From: CAZOOA01 sp964581355
GTDB lineage: Bacteria > Bacillota > Dethiobacteria > DTU022 > UBA8154
Direction: 5' to 3'
Assembly (NCBI GenBank): GCA_964581355.1
Contig: CAZOOA010000022.1
Location: forward strand, 1 to 39,273
Length of the DNA: 39,273 nucleotides
Shown here piece after piece: positions 31,405 to 38,758 of this stretch; the first letter of the stretch is position 1, and every line of letters starts with the position of its first letter. The notes under the pieces are model-generated. The model ran no database searches and had not been told where the DNA came from. It was given only the letters and a program-made list of their open reading frames with translations. The translations under genes and the position numbers were made by a program.

Positions 31405-32304
31405 TTGAAAACAGTAGTAAGTATCAGTTTGGGTTCATCAAAAAGAGACCATACGGCTGAAGTGGAACTGATGGGCCAGCGTTTTAACGTGCAGCGCACA
31501 GGCACGAATGGAGATATGGGGGAAATGATCCGGTTCATCCATGATCATGACGGCAAAGTTGATGCTTTCGGGCTTGGGGGCATGGATCTTTATATCCAGG
31601 CAGTAAATCGGCGTTACACTATTCGTGATGCCCAGAAAGTGGCCGATGCTGCCAGGAAGACCCCTGTAGTAGATGGTTCCGGCTTAAAAAATACCCTGGA
31701 GAGAAGGGTTATTGAATACCTGGCGGCCGAAACGGAACTGTTAAGTGGTGGCAAAAAAGCCCTGGTGGTAAGTGCCATGGACCGGTTTGGCCTTTCCCAA
31801 AGCATGGAAGAAGCGGGGTGCGAAATGTATTACGGTGACCTGGCTTTTATCCTTAATCTTCCCATACTACTGCGTTCTTTAACGACACTGGCCGGGTTTG
31901 CCCGGGCGCTAGTCCCCGTAATTCGTCTGCTGCCCTTTTCCATGATTTATCCCACAGGAGATAAGCAGGAAACCAGTAAAACACGTTTTCCCAGGTTTTT
32001 TTACAATGCAGACATAATTGCTGGAGATTTCCATTTTATTAAGCGTTACATGCCTGATGAGCTTCCCGGCAAAACCATTATTACCAATACGGTCACATCT
32101 GATGATGTGGAAATGCTTTCCTGCCGGGGGGTGAAAACGCTGGTTACGACTACTCCTGAAATCCAGGGTCGTTCTTTTGGAACCAACGTTATGGAGGCAC
32201 TGTTGATCGCTTATACAGGCAGCCAGAAGGAATTAAACCCCAATGAATACAGCTTATTGCTGAAAGAGCTGGATTTTAAACCGCGGATCATGCACCTGGA
32301 ATAA
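31405..32304 (+). CDS. Uncharacterised protein (relatives sometimes labelled quinate 5-dehydrogenase)
   Basis: A 299-residue protein starting KTVVSISLGSSKRDHTAEVE. It includes FGLGGMDLYIQAVNRRY, LVVSAMDRFGLSQSMEEAG, YGDLAFILNLPI and KTIITNTVTSDDVEMLSCRG. Related proteins in Clostridia are, as I recall, annotated as quinate dehydrogenase, yet I see neither the shikimate-dehydrogenase Lys/Asp pair nor a clear GxGxxG loop, so that label is doubtful. TTG at 31405 has AGGTGG five bases upstream; GTG 31396 lies inside that site. It sits between the HTH gene and the acyl-ACP-reductase-like gene, and probably acts with the latter. Confidence 0.6.
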   Translation: MKTVVSISLGSSKRDHTAEVELMGQRFNVQRTGTNGDMGEMIRFIHDHDGKVDAFGLGGMDLYIQAVNRRYTIRDAQKVADAARKTPVVDGSGLKNTLERRVIEYLAAETELLSGGKKALVVSAMDRFGLSQSMEEAGCEMYYGDLAFILNLPILLRSLTTLAGFARALVPVIRLLPFSMIYPTGDKQETSKTRFPRFFYNADIIAGDFHFIKRYMPDELPGKTIITNTVTSDDVEMLSCRGVKTLVTTTPEIQGRSFGTNVMEALLIAYTGSQKELNPNEYSLLLKELDFKPRIMHLE

Positions 32305-32364
32305 TTGCTTGATCCAGGATTATAGATAAGACAAGGCACTAATTGAAAGGAGGCTCCATCTTTC

Positions 32365-33486
32365 TTGGGTGGAAAACCAACAAGACCCGTTGACTTCGGA
32401 TTTATTCTTCATCCATTGAGCACGGAAGATATCTTTCGGAAATTAAACTTTATGCGCAAATGGCCGGAACCGGTAGTTAAGTCTGCCGTACGTCTGCTGC
32501 CTCCCCTAATGACCTCGCATATTACGGGAATTGAATCCGAACATGGGAAGGTAGAAGGTTGTTTTGTCGGTGTTACTTTAACCTCTGAACAAATGTTGGA
32601 GTTGCCGCCCCGGGTGACTTTGAAAAAAATCATCGCAGCTGGCAAAAAAGCGGCTGAAACGGGAGCGAAAATTGTAGGGCTGGGAGCAATGACCGCAGTT
32701 GTCGGGGATGCCGGTATCTCTGTGGCGCGCAACCTTGATGTTGCTGTGACAACTGGAAACAGCTACACCGTGGCCACGGCCCTGGAAGGTACAGAAAAGG
32801 CAGCTGAAATGATGGATATTGACCTGGAACAAGCGGAGGTAGCCATTTTAGGGGCTACTGGCTCCATCGGCCGGGTTTGTGCCCGACTTCTTTCCCGTAA
32901 GGCTAACTACTTGACTTTGATTGCCAGGGACGAATCCAGGTTGGAAGCGTTGGCCGAAGAGATCCTTGAGGAGACGGGATTAGCTGTAAAAATAACATCC
33001 CAAGTCAAATCATCGGTACGTGCAGCAGATATTGTAGTAGCTGTTTCCAGTGCCTCAGAGAGCCTGATTGAACCGGGTGATCTAAAGCCGGGTGCAGTGG
33101 TTTGTGATGTGGCCAGACCCCGGGATGTTTCGGTAAAAGTGGCCCAGCAGCGCAAAGATGTTTTAATTATTGAAGGCGGAGTTGTGGAAGTGCCTGGGGA
33201 CGTGAACTTCAATTTTAATTTTGGCTTTCCACCGAAAACGGCTTATGCCTGCATGGCTGAAACGATGATCCTGGCCCTGGAAAAAAGATATGAGAACTAC
33301 TCCCTGGGTAGGGAGCTGCAACTGGAACGGGTTGAGGAAATTGATGCCCTGGCCAAAAAGCATGGGTTTGAGTTGGCGGGATTCCGTAGCTTTGAGCGTC
33401 CGGTTACAGCGGAAACAATAGAATCTATTAAGCAGAAGGCCCGGCAGGCAAATAAGTCTTATGAGGCTGCTTTAAGTAAAGCATGA
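32365..33486 (+). CDS. Acyl-ACP-reductase-like NAD(P)-binding protein
   Basis: A 373-residue protein resembling cyanobacterial long-chain acyl-ACP reductase along its length: GFILHPLSTED start, GKVEGCFVGVTLTSEQML, LGAMTAVVGDAGISV, VTTGNSYTVATALEG (129-143), the nucleotide loop AILGATGSIGRVCARLL (160-176), GGVVEVPGDVNFNFNFGFPP and YACMAETMILALEKRYENYSLGR. The cyanobacterial enzyme uses a Cys thioester near the GG-YPKN stretch; here Cys247 (VVCDVARPRD) lies three positions away in my hand alignment. AAAGGAGG precedes TTG. If active it would reduce acyl-ACP or acyl-CoA to aldehyde. A shikimate-dehydrogenase-like annotation is the alternative. Confidence 0.65.
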   Translation: MGGKPTRPVDFGFILHPLSTEDIFRKLNFMRKWPEPVVKSAVRLLPPLMTSHITGIESEHGKVEGCFVGVTLTSEQMLELPPRVTLKKIIAAGKKAAETGAKIVGLGAMTAVVGDAGISVARNLDVAVTTGNSYTVATALEGTEKAAEMMDIDLEQAEVAILGATGSIGRVCARLLSRKANYLTLIARDESRLEALAEEILEETGLAVKITSQVKSSVRAADIVVAVSSASESLIEPGDLKPGAVVCDVARPRDVSVKVAQQRKDVLIIEGGVVEVPGDVNFNFNFGFPPKTAYACMAETMILALEKRYENYSLGRELQLERVEEIDALAKKHGFELAGFRSFERPVTAETIESIKQKARQANKSYEAALSKA

Positions 33487-33527
33487 CAGCATCTCTTCAC
33501 TGTTAATGTCTCGGCAGTATCTTTTAT

Positions 33528-33556
33528 TTGACAAATGACCGGTATTCTTCTATAAT
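33528..33556 (+). promoter_or_regulatory. Consensus sigma-A promoter of the greA-lysS unit
   Basis: Perfect TTGACA (33528-33533), a 17-bp spacer and perfect TATAAT (33551-33556). Transcription would begin near 33563, about 240 nt before greA. Confidence 0.85.
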
Positions 33557-33583
33557 AATTAAGAATTTAACCCCTATAAGAAA

Positions 33584-33766
33584 ATGTCAGGAGGATCTGT
33601 ACGTTTTTATCATAAGATAGAACTCCGTTCCATAAATTATATTGAAAGTGTCAAGTTGGACTTGGCACTTATTCTTAGTTTATCGAAGGAGTCTTTGGTT
33701 ATGCTGGAAAGGTTGGGCTTAAGCAAAGCAGAACATACAGATAATTCCCAGCAGATTTTTTTGTAA
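33584..33766 (+). CDS. Doubtful small ORF in the greA leader
   Basis: A 60-codon frame located 20 nt after the predicted start site. There is no ribosome site before its ATG; a good AGGAGG occurs inside it (33588-33596) but leads to no start codon. The translation shows no recognised family. It could be a regulatory leader peptide or chance. Listed because it occupies most of the greA leader. Confidence 0.25.
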   Translation: MSGGSVRFYHKIELRSINYIESVKLDLALILSLSKESLVMLERLGLSKAEHTDNSQQIFL

Positions 33767-33801
33767 ATAGGGCTATTTTATTTTATAAAGGAGAGAGTTG
33801 A

Positions 33802-34275
33802 ATGTCTTCCAAAGAGGTAGTTCTGACTCAAGAAGGGTTGCAGAAGCTCGAGGAGGAACTTACTTACCTTAAGTCTGTTAAGCGCCGGGAAGTTGCATCA
33901 AGGATCAAAACAGCAATTTCATTCGGAGATCTTTCCGAAAACTCCGAATATGAAGATGCGAAAAACGAGCAGGCGTTTATTGAAGGACGGATTATTACCC
34001 TGGAAAAAATGTTGCGTAATGCCCGCCTGATAGATGACGATGAAGTGAACAAAGAAGAGGTTGGATTTGGCTCAACTGTGAAGTTAAAAGATTTAGATGA
34101 AGATGAAGAGCTGGAATTTACCATTGTCGGTTCTGCCGAATCCGATCCCTCTAACAGTAAAATTTCAAATGAATCACCTGTTGGCAAAGCCATTTTCGGA
34201 GCCAGCCCAGGAGATGTGGTGGAAGTTAAGGTTCCGGCGGGGACTATACGGTACGAAATAATGGAGATCAAATAA
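33802..34275 (+). CDS. greA: Transcription elongation factor GreA
   Basis: A 157-residue GreA, normal length. The N-terminal coiled coil includes EELTYLKSVKRREVASRIKTA, then the conserved SFGDLSENSEYEDAKNEQAF with the acidic tip that enters the RNA polymerase secondary channel and stimulates cleavage of backtracked RNA. The FKBP-like C-terminal domain contains SPVGKAIFGASPGDVVEVKVPAG. AAGGAGAG precedes ATG. lysS follows after 27 bp, a pairing common in Firmicutes and Clostridia. Confidence 0.97.
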   Translation: MSSKEVVLTQEGLQKLEEELTYLKSVKRREVASRIKTAISFGDLSENSEYEDAKNEQAFIEGRIITLEKMLRNARLIDDDEVNKEEVGFGSTVKLKDLDEDEELEFTIVGSAESDPSNSKISNESPVGKAIFGASPGDVVEVKVPAGTIRYEIMEIK

Positions 34276-34302
34276 TCCAGCAAACGGGGGTACAGGGGAT
34301 AC

Positions 34303-35769
34303 ATGGCAGAAGATCAACTAAGGGACCAGTTGAAGTTTCGTTGGGATAAATTAGATCAGTTCAGGGAAAAAGGAATTGAGCCATACAGTCAAAAATATCC
34401 GGTCGATGCTTTTTCCCTGGAGTTGGTGGAAGCTTTTGAAGAAAAGGAAGGCCAGGAGGTAAGCTTGGCCGGGCGGATTATGACCCGAAGGGGGCATGGA
34501 AAGGCTGGATTTGCTCATATCCAGGACAGCAAAGGGCAGATCCAGGTCTATGTTCGCCAGGATACCGTTGGCGAAGACCAGTATGAAGTTTACCGGGAAC
34601 TGGATATTGGTGACATTATCGGGGTTACCGGAACCGTATTTAAAACGCGCACCCAGGAAGTTACAATTAACGTTTCCTCTTTTCGATTGTTGTCCAAGTC
34701 ATTAAGGCCTCTGCCGGAAAAGTGGCATGGACTGAAAGATGTCGACTTGCGTTACCGGCAGCGCTATGTTGACTTGATGGTGAACCCAGAGGTGCGCAAT
34801 GTTTTTATTGTTCGCAGCAAGATTATTCAATTTATGCGGGAATATTTAAGCCAGAAAGGGTTTTTGGAGGTAGAGACACCGGTTATGCATTCCATCGCCG
34901 GCGGCGCGGCTGCCCGTCCTTTTGTTACGCATCACAACGCTTTGGATATGAAACTATACCTGCGAATTGCTACAGAATTGCATTTGAAAAGGCTGGTTGT
35001 AGGAGGCATGGAGCGGGTTTTCGAACTGGGGCGGATTTTCCGTAATGAAGGCATATCGACCAATCATAACCCGGAGTTTACGTCGGTGGAAATTTACCAG
35101 GCCAATGGCGATTATGAGGATATGATGGCATTAACCGAGGAGTTGGTTGCTGCAGCAGCCCGGGAGGTGCTGGGAACCACAACCCTTGAGTACCAGGGAA
35201 AAGAGTTGGATCTCTCTCTGCCGTGGCCGCGCAAAGAGCTCTCCCAGGTAGTTAAAGAAATTACCGGGATTGATTTTGATGAAATCACCGATGACACTCG
35301 TGCCCGGCAGCTGGCTCAAGAACATGGACTGGAAGTAAAGGAAGAGACGACCCGTGGCGAAATTATTTACTTCTTTTTTGAGGAGTTTTGTGAAGACAAA
35401 CTATGGGGACCGGTTTTTGTCAGAGATTATCCTGTTGAAGTGTCTCCCCTGGCTCAGCGCTGCCGCCATAACCCCCAGCTGACCTACCGATTTGAAACGT
35501 TTATTGCTGGTAAGGAGATCGCCAATGCTTTTACCGAGTTGATTGACCCGGTGGATCAACGGGAGCGTTTTGAAAAACAGGTCCAGCAGCGGGAAGCCGG
35601 AGACGAGGAAGCACATATGATGGACGAAGATTTTATTACGGCCCTGGAATATGGCATGCCACCAACAGGAGGTCTTGGGATCGGGGTGGATAGGCTAATC
35701 ATGCTCTTAACGGATTCCCCGTCCATCCGCGATGTGATTCTGTTTCCCACTATGCGGCCAAAAGAATAA
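34303..35769 (+). CDS. lysS: Lysine--tRNA ligase, class II
   Basis: A 488-residue lysyl-tRNA synthetase. An OB-fold anticodon domain (VSLAGRIMTRRGHGKAGFAHIQD) precedes the class II catalytic core: motif 1 around FLEVETPVMHSIAGGA, motif 2 (RVFELGRIFRNEG), and motif 3 (GGLGIGVDRLIMLLTDS). Length and order are standard. GGGGAT before ATG is a modest ribosome site; translation may be coupled to greA. It ends at a strong terminator. Confidence 0.97.
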   Translation: MAEDQLRDQLKFRWDKLDQFREKGIEPYSQKYPVDAFSLELVEAFEEKEGQEVSLAGRIMTRRGHGKAGFAHIQDSKGQIQVYVRQDTVGEDQYEVYRELDIGDIIGVTGTVFKTRTQEVTINVSSFRLLSKSLRPLPEKWHGLKDVDLRYRQRYVDLMVNPEVRNVFIVRSKIIQFMREYLSQKGFLEVETPVMHSIAGGAAARPFVTHHNALDMKLYLRIATELHLKRLVVGGMERVFELGRIFRNEGISTNHNPEFTSVEIYQANGDYEDMMALTEELVAAAAREVLGTTTLEYQGKELDLSLPWPRKELSQVVKEITGIDFDEITDDTRARQLAQEHGLEVKEETTRGEIIYFFFEEFCEDKLWGPVFVRDYPVEVSPLAQRCRHNPQLTYRFETFIAGKEIANAFTELIDPVDQRERFEKQVQQREAGDEEAHMMDEDFITALEYGMPPTGGLGIGVDRLIMLLTDSPSIRDVILFPTMRPKE

Positions 35770-35777
35770 TAATGATC

Positions 35778-35805
35778 AAAAAAGCAGCCAGGTGGCTGCT
35801 TTTTT
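35778..35805 (+). terminator. Rho-independent terminator after lysS
   Basis: AAAAAAGCAGCC pairs with GGCTGCTTTTTT around the four-base loop AGGT, with the T-run in the right arm. Confidence 0.9.
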
Positions 35806-35807
35806 AA

Positions 35808-35888
35808 CAGCCGGGGAAGCTGTGTAAATGCTAACCTTTTCAGAAGGCTGTGCCCTGCCTCACGCAGGAGACTTACGCCCCCCGGCTG
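35808..35888 (+). ncRNA. Candidate three-helix RNA element after the lysS terminator
   Basis: An 81-nt element closed by CAGCCGGGG/CCCCGGCTG (nine perfect pairs) and enclosing two small hairpins, CCTT/AAGG (35835-35847) and CCTGC/GCAGG (35854-35868). The layout resembles a three-way junction such as those of small riboswitches. It lies upstream of the gene at 35986, from which it is about 100 bp away. It matches no class I recognise; it could also be a decayed repeat. Confidence 0.4.
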
Positions 35889-35985
35889 CTATCAATAGTA
35901 TTGACCGCTAATTGAGCATTTATTCATGGCAGCTGGCTGAACATAATCATCTTCTTTGACTGGAAGGAAGAGGGTGTTTTTAAAC

Positions 35986-36729
35986 ATGTACCCACTAACC
36001 CATATTTACTTTGCCCGCAAAGTCCTTGGCAATCTTGACGATGCAACTACCCTGGGCAGCATATTTCCCGATATGGTGATCCTTTGTGGAATACCCTGGG
36101 AGGAAAGCCACCGTCTGGGACTGAAGCTATGGCCGCATTTTAAAGATGCCCCTTTTCCTTTATCCCGGTTTGCCCGGGGTGTGATTACACATGGGATTGA
36201 ACCGCCAGGGCTCGATTATTTCAGCGATGAACAGTATGAAACATTTGAAAAAGGCTATTGCTTTGAAAAAGCCAGGCCGCTGGTTGACCAGGTTATTGAA
36301 GCTCTGAGTATCAAACCGGAAGACGGCTGGTGGAAGGCTCACAATTTTGTCGAAATGGGCATCGAACTATATATTTTTGACCGAAACCCTGAACTATTGA
36401 GCCAAATGCGTCAATCCTTTAAGAACCAGTCTTTAATTGAACTTTTGGTTGCTCACCTGTCCCCTTTATTGGTTTCACGGACAAAACATCTGGAAGCCTG
36501 TTTTTCAATCTTTGAACGATTTGTTATGGAAGAAGAAATAGATGCTGAACTTTTAGCAGTAAGGTATGAAAGGCAAATTTACCACCGACATAATATAGAT
36601 AGCGTGGATACGGATTATTGCCGCGAATTAATCATCAAAGGTCGCCAAATCATAGAAGATGAAATCGAGGATTTTTTTGAGGATGTCAAGAAAAAAATGG
36701 AACCCTTGTGGACGCAACTAAAACAATAA
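35986..36729 (+). CDS. Uncharacterised protein, possibly zinc-dependent hydrolase-like
   Basis: A 247-residue helical cytoplasmic protein. MYPLTHIYFARKVLG, LGSIFPDMV, GVITHGIEPPGLDYF and AHNFVEMGIELYIFDR place His and Asp residues in an order reminiscent of the zinc-dependent phospholipase C fold (His..PD..H..D..HxxxE), but similarity is distant and no signal peptide exists. ATG at 35986 is chosen because GAGGGTG lies nine bases upstream; TTG 35956 lacks a site. It is monocistronic, between a structured element and a terminator. Substrate unknown. Confidence 0.6.
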   Translation: MYPLTHIYFARKVLGNLDDATTLGSIFPDMVILCGIPWEESHRLGLKLWPHFKDAPFPLSRFARGVITHGIEPPGLDYFSDEQYETFEKGYCFEKARPLVDQVIEALSIKPEDGWWKAHNFVEMGIELYIFDRNPELLSQMRQSFKNQSLIELLVAHLSPLLVSRTKHLEACFSIFERFVMEEEIDAELLAVRYERQIYHRHNIDSVDTDYCRELIIKGRQIIEDEIEDFFEDVKKKMEPLWTQLKQ

Positions 36730-36770
36730 AATCGGCCTTTTTTTCAGATCAAAAAGGCCGATTGTCTTTT
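36730..36770. terminator. Rho-independent terminator
   Basis: AATCGGCCTTTTT pairs with AAAAAGGCCGATT, with T-runs on both sides; can serve the hydrolase-like gene and the convergent rubredoxin gene. Confidence 0.85.
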
Positions 36771-36838
36771 CTGCTCAGGAATTTTTCAAGTAGTGTGGCA
36801 TTTATTCCATTATGTTTAAATGCCTTGAGGGCTAATTA

Positions 36839-37003
36839 TTACTTGTCCAACTTTTGGAACTCGAACTTTTCTGCTCCACAGACGGGGCATACCCAACTAT
36901 CTGGCAACTCTTCGAATGCAGTCCCTGGTGAAATGTTGTTGTCAGGATCTCCTTTTTCCGGTTCATACGTGTAATCGCAAAGCTCACATACATACTTGGC
37001 CAT
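36839..37003 (-). CDS. Rubredoxin
   Basis: A 54-residue rubredoxin with the iron ligands Cys6, Cys9 (YVCELCDYTYEP) and Cys39, Cys42 (WVCPVCGAEK), plus the usual GDPDNNISPGTAFEELPD loop. Length is typical. GGAAGGG lies eight bases before ATG. It carries single electrons, often to oxygen- or superoxide-detoxifying enzymes in anaerobes. Its own promoter at 37031-37059 overlaps the 3' end of the upstream RNA gene on the same strand. Confidence 0.96.
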   Translation of the reverse strand: MAKYVCELCDYTYEPEKGDPDNNISPGTAFEELPDSWVCPVCGAEKFEFQKLDK

Positions 37004-37030
37004 GAGATATACCCTTCCTTTCTTACTTTA

Positions 37031-37059
37031 ATTATAGTATATGTTATTTAAACAAACAA
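37031..37059 (-). promoter_or_regulatory. sigma-A-type promoter of the rubredoxin gene
   Basis: On the minus strand TTGTTT (37054-37059), a 17-bp spacer and perfect TATAAT (37031-37036). The -35 overlaps the terminal helix of the RNA gene. Confidence 0.65.
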
Positions 37060-37321
37060 CAGGCCCCAACAGACCTTTATCAGCCAACCCTTTTTCTCCC
37101 TTGCCATGCCAGCTTTACCTTGAGGATAGCTAACTGGTCGGGCAAAGTCCTTTCCCGCCTCTTGCTACCCCGTTCTGCATGGCGCCTCAGGTTGCTTATT
37201 CAGGGCTAACTTTGAGTCGGGACTACATGTTCCCGCTCCTTTTGCCCCTTAAGGGGTCATCCCCTGATAAAGACCTGAGAGGGGAAAGGGTTGAGCTTTA
37301 GGACCTCTCGGGACCTGTTTC
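37058..37321 (-). ncRNA. Highly structured ~260-nt non-coding RNA of unknown class
   Basis: Transcribed from a consensus promoter (37329-37357). The ends pair: 37310-37319 with 37058-37067 (ten pairs). Inside, 37285-37293 pairs perfectly with 37085-37093, and 37264-37277 pairs with 37070-37083 (12 of 14); these two helices cross, so they form a pseudoknot or exclude each other. Further helices are 37175-37183 with 37103-37112, a hairpin at 37214-37238 and CCCCTTAAGGGG at 37245-37256. There are no reading frames with ribosome sites. Hallmarks of RNase P, tmRNA, SRP RNA and T-boxes were not found; a divergent 6S-like RNA is not excluded. Confidence 0.65.
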
Positions 37322-37328
37322 AATTATT

Positions 37329-37357
37329 AGTATAATAGTTTCTACCAGTTTTGTCAA
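37329..37357 (-). promoter_or_regulatory. Consensus sigma-A promoter of the RNA gene
   Basis: On the minus strand perfect TTGACA (37352-37357), a 17-bp spacer and TATACT (37329-37334). Start site predicted near 37322, exactly where the closing helix begins. Confidence 0.8.
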
Positions 37358-37401
37358 GGGATTCGATGTAATATTACAAAAATTAATGCTATGGAAGGAC
37401 T

Positions 37402-37429
37402 TTGAATTAACTGGAAAACGTGATATTAT
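37402..37429 (+). promoter_or_regulatory. sigma-A-type promoter of the kinase-like gene
   Basis: TTGAAT (37402-37407), a 16-bp spacer and TATTAT (37424-37429), about 40 bp before the start codon and divergent from the RNA gene. Confidence 0.5.
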
Positions 37430-37470
37430 GATAATATTCGAAAGAAATTATTTGTTTTAAGGGGGCGGAA

Positions 37471-38457
37471 ATGGCTGTTATTACAATTTCCCGCCAGTTT
37501 GGTAGCGGGGGAGAATTTATTGCCCAGGAAATATCAAGAAAACTGGGTTATTTACTGGTCAATAAAGCCATGATCAGTGATAGGCTGCAGGAATTCGGTG
37601 TTTCAGAGCCTGAGTTAACAATTTTTGATGAAAAAAAAGTTGTCTACGCTGAAGATGAAGCGGATCATATGGGTGAGGATAATCAACTTGCATCTTACCT
37701 GGAAAACTTACAGAACTTTTTTTATGACCTGGCAATCAGGGAAAACCTGGTTATCTTGGGGCGTGGCGGGCAGGTTTTATTTAAGGATTTTCCACCAGCT
37801 CTCCATGTGAAAATCATTGCACCACTTAAGAGCAGGATAGAAAGAGTTTGCTGGCAGTATGATCTGGATGAAGCAGCCGCAGCCCGGTTGATTGCTGAGC
37901 AGGACGAAGACCGCAAAGAATATCTCCGGTTTTTCTTTGGACATGATTGGTTAAATTTCGATTTATATCATCTGGTGCTTAATACAGGTCTTATTGATTT
38001 GGATGAAAGTGTGTCTCTTATTATTGAGGCGACTCGTTTTAAAGAAGATACCGGCTTAACTGATGCCCCAGAGCTGGAAACCCTTCCTGATGGTGAAACA
38101 GCACCCGTTTCCCTGCAGGATGCTACAGGAACTGCACCGGTTTTTGCTCATCCCAGTGAAGAAGAGTTTGCCCGGATGCTGGATTTTTATCGCATTGAAT
38201 GGTTGTATGAACCCAAAACGTTTCCCCTGGAGTGGGATAGCGAAGGCAATATCGCTGAGGCATTTTCACCGGATTTCTATCTTCCTGAGCAGGATCTGTA
38301 CGTAGAGCTTACAACACAAAAACAAAAACTGGTCTGGAAAAAGAACAAAAAAGTTCGCCGGTTAAAAGAATTATACCCCCATGTTAGCATCAAAATAATT
38401 TATGGACGTGACTATCGGGGATTACTTCATAAGTATGGCATCAATGAAAAAGAATAG
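37471..38457 (+). CDS. Cytidylate-kinase-like protein fused to a PD-(D/E)xK-like C-terminal domain
   Basis: A 328-residue two-domain protein. Residues 1-195 form a cytidylate-kinase-like P-loop domain (ITISRQFGSGGEFIAQEISRKLG; VILGRGGQVLF; RIERVCWQYDLDE; lid RKEYLRFFFGHDW). After a linker (~196-235) the C-terminal domain has EWLYEPKTFPLEW, FSPDFYLPEQDLYVELTTQK and KVRRLKELYPHVSIKIIYGRDY. Pro267-Asp268 and Glu279 fit a PD-(D/E)xK nuclease-type core, with Thr in place of the usual Lys and Lys284 nearby. GGGGGCG precedes ATG. It lies between two structured RNAs and upstream of hpt. Whether the kinase acts on CMP and whether the second domain cuts nucleic acid are open. Confidence 0.8.
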   Translation: MAVITISRQFGSGGEFIAQEISRKLGYLLVNKAMISDRLQEFGVSEPELTIFDEKKVVYAEDEADHMGEDNQLASYLENLQNFFYDLAIRENLVILGRGGQVLFKDFPPALHVKIIAPLKSRIERVCWQYDLDEAAAARLIAEQDEDRKEYLRFFFGHDWLNFDLYHLVLNTGLIDLDESVSLIIEATRFKEDTGLTDAPELETLPDGETAPVSLQDATGTAPVFAHPSEEEFARMLDFYRIEWLYEPKTFPLEWDSEGNIAEAFSPDFYLPEQDLYVELTTQKQKLVWKKNKKVRRLKELYPHVSIKIIYGRDYRGLLHKYGINEKE

Positions 38458-38464
38458 GCCCGCC

Positions 38465-38533
38465 ACGCTGCCATTTTCATACTAACCGCCACGGCCCTCG
38501 AGGGCCACAACGGGTGACGAAAATGGGTTTTCA
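38465..38533 (+). other. Nested inverted repeat before the second RNA
   Basis: CCATTTTC (38471-38478) pairs with GAAAATGG (38518-38525) around the perfect palindrome GGCCCTCGAGGGCC. It may be the first helix of the RNA that follows or a terminator of the kinase-like gene (no T-run). CCATTTTCAT recurs at 38767, giving the region direct-repeat edges. Confidence 0.5.
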
Positions 38534-38538
38534 AGCCC

Positions 38539-38758
38539 GTTTCCCGCCTGGATGAGGTCCGCTTTCCCTGTATCGGCGACTTTGTCAAGCGGCTATAAGC
38601 GCTTGGCGAAGTGAAAGCACAGGAGCCGGCCCGGCGGGCATGGACGCCCGCCGCCTGCAACCGTGGCAGGACGCCTAAGTTTGCAGGTCGGCCGGCGGAA
38701 GCTTGAACTGAACCCTAGTGCTCTGCCGCGAAGATAACCGGAGCCGATACCGGGAAAC
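38539..38758 (+). ncRNA. Highly structured ~220-nt RNA upstream of hpt, raiA-motif candidate
   Basis: Perfect helices: 38539-38546 with 38751-38758 (closing, eight pairs), 38570-38577 with 38743-38750 (eight), 38559-38564 with 38587-38592 (six, pseudoknotted with the previous), 38625-38631 with 38690-38696 (seven), 38632-38639 with 38646-38653 (eight) and 38654-38660 with 38681-38687 (seven). The region is GC-rich and has no plausible gene. Segments such as GATGAGGTCCGCTTTCCCTG and AAGCACAGGAGCC resemble, from memory, the raiA-motif RNA of Firmicutes and Actinobacteria, linked to sporulation; no raiA gene is present here. It could instead be a cis-element of hpt. Confidence 0.65.

Noticed and set aside
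33584..33766. 60-codon frame in the greA leader as a normal gene
   Set aside because: No ribosome site before its start; the internal AGGAGG leads to no start codon. Listed only at low confidence.
37058..37321. RNase P RNA, because of the P1/P2/P4-like crossing topology
   Set aside because: The conserved GAGGAAAGTCC and ACAGAA-type blocks are missing and the RNA is too short; topology alone is not enough.
38427..38660. Minus-strand 77-codon frame over the second RNA
   Set aside because: Overlaps the kinase-like gene end and a clearly base-paired region; no ribosome site.
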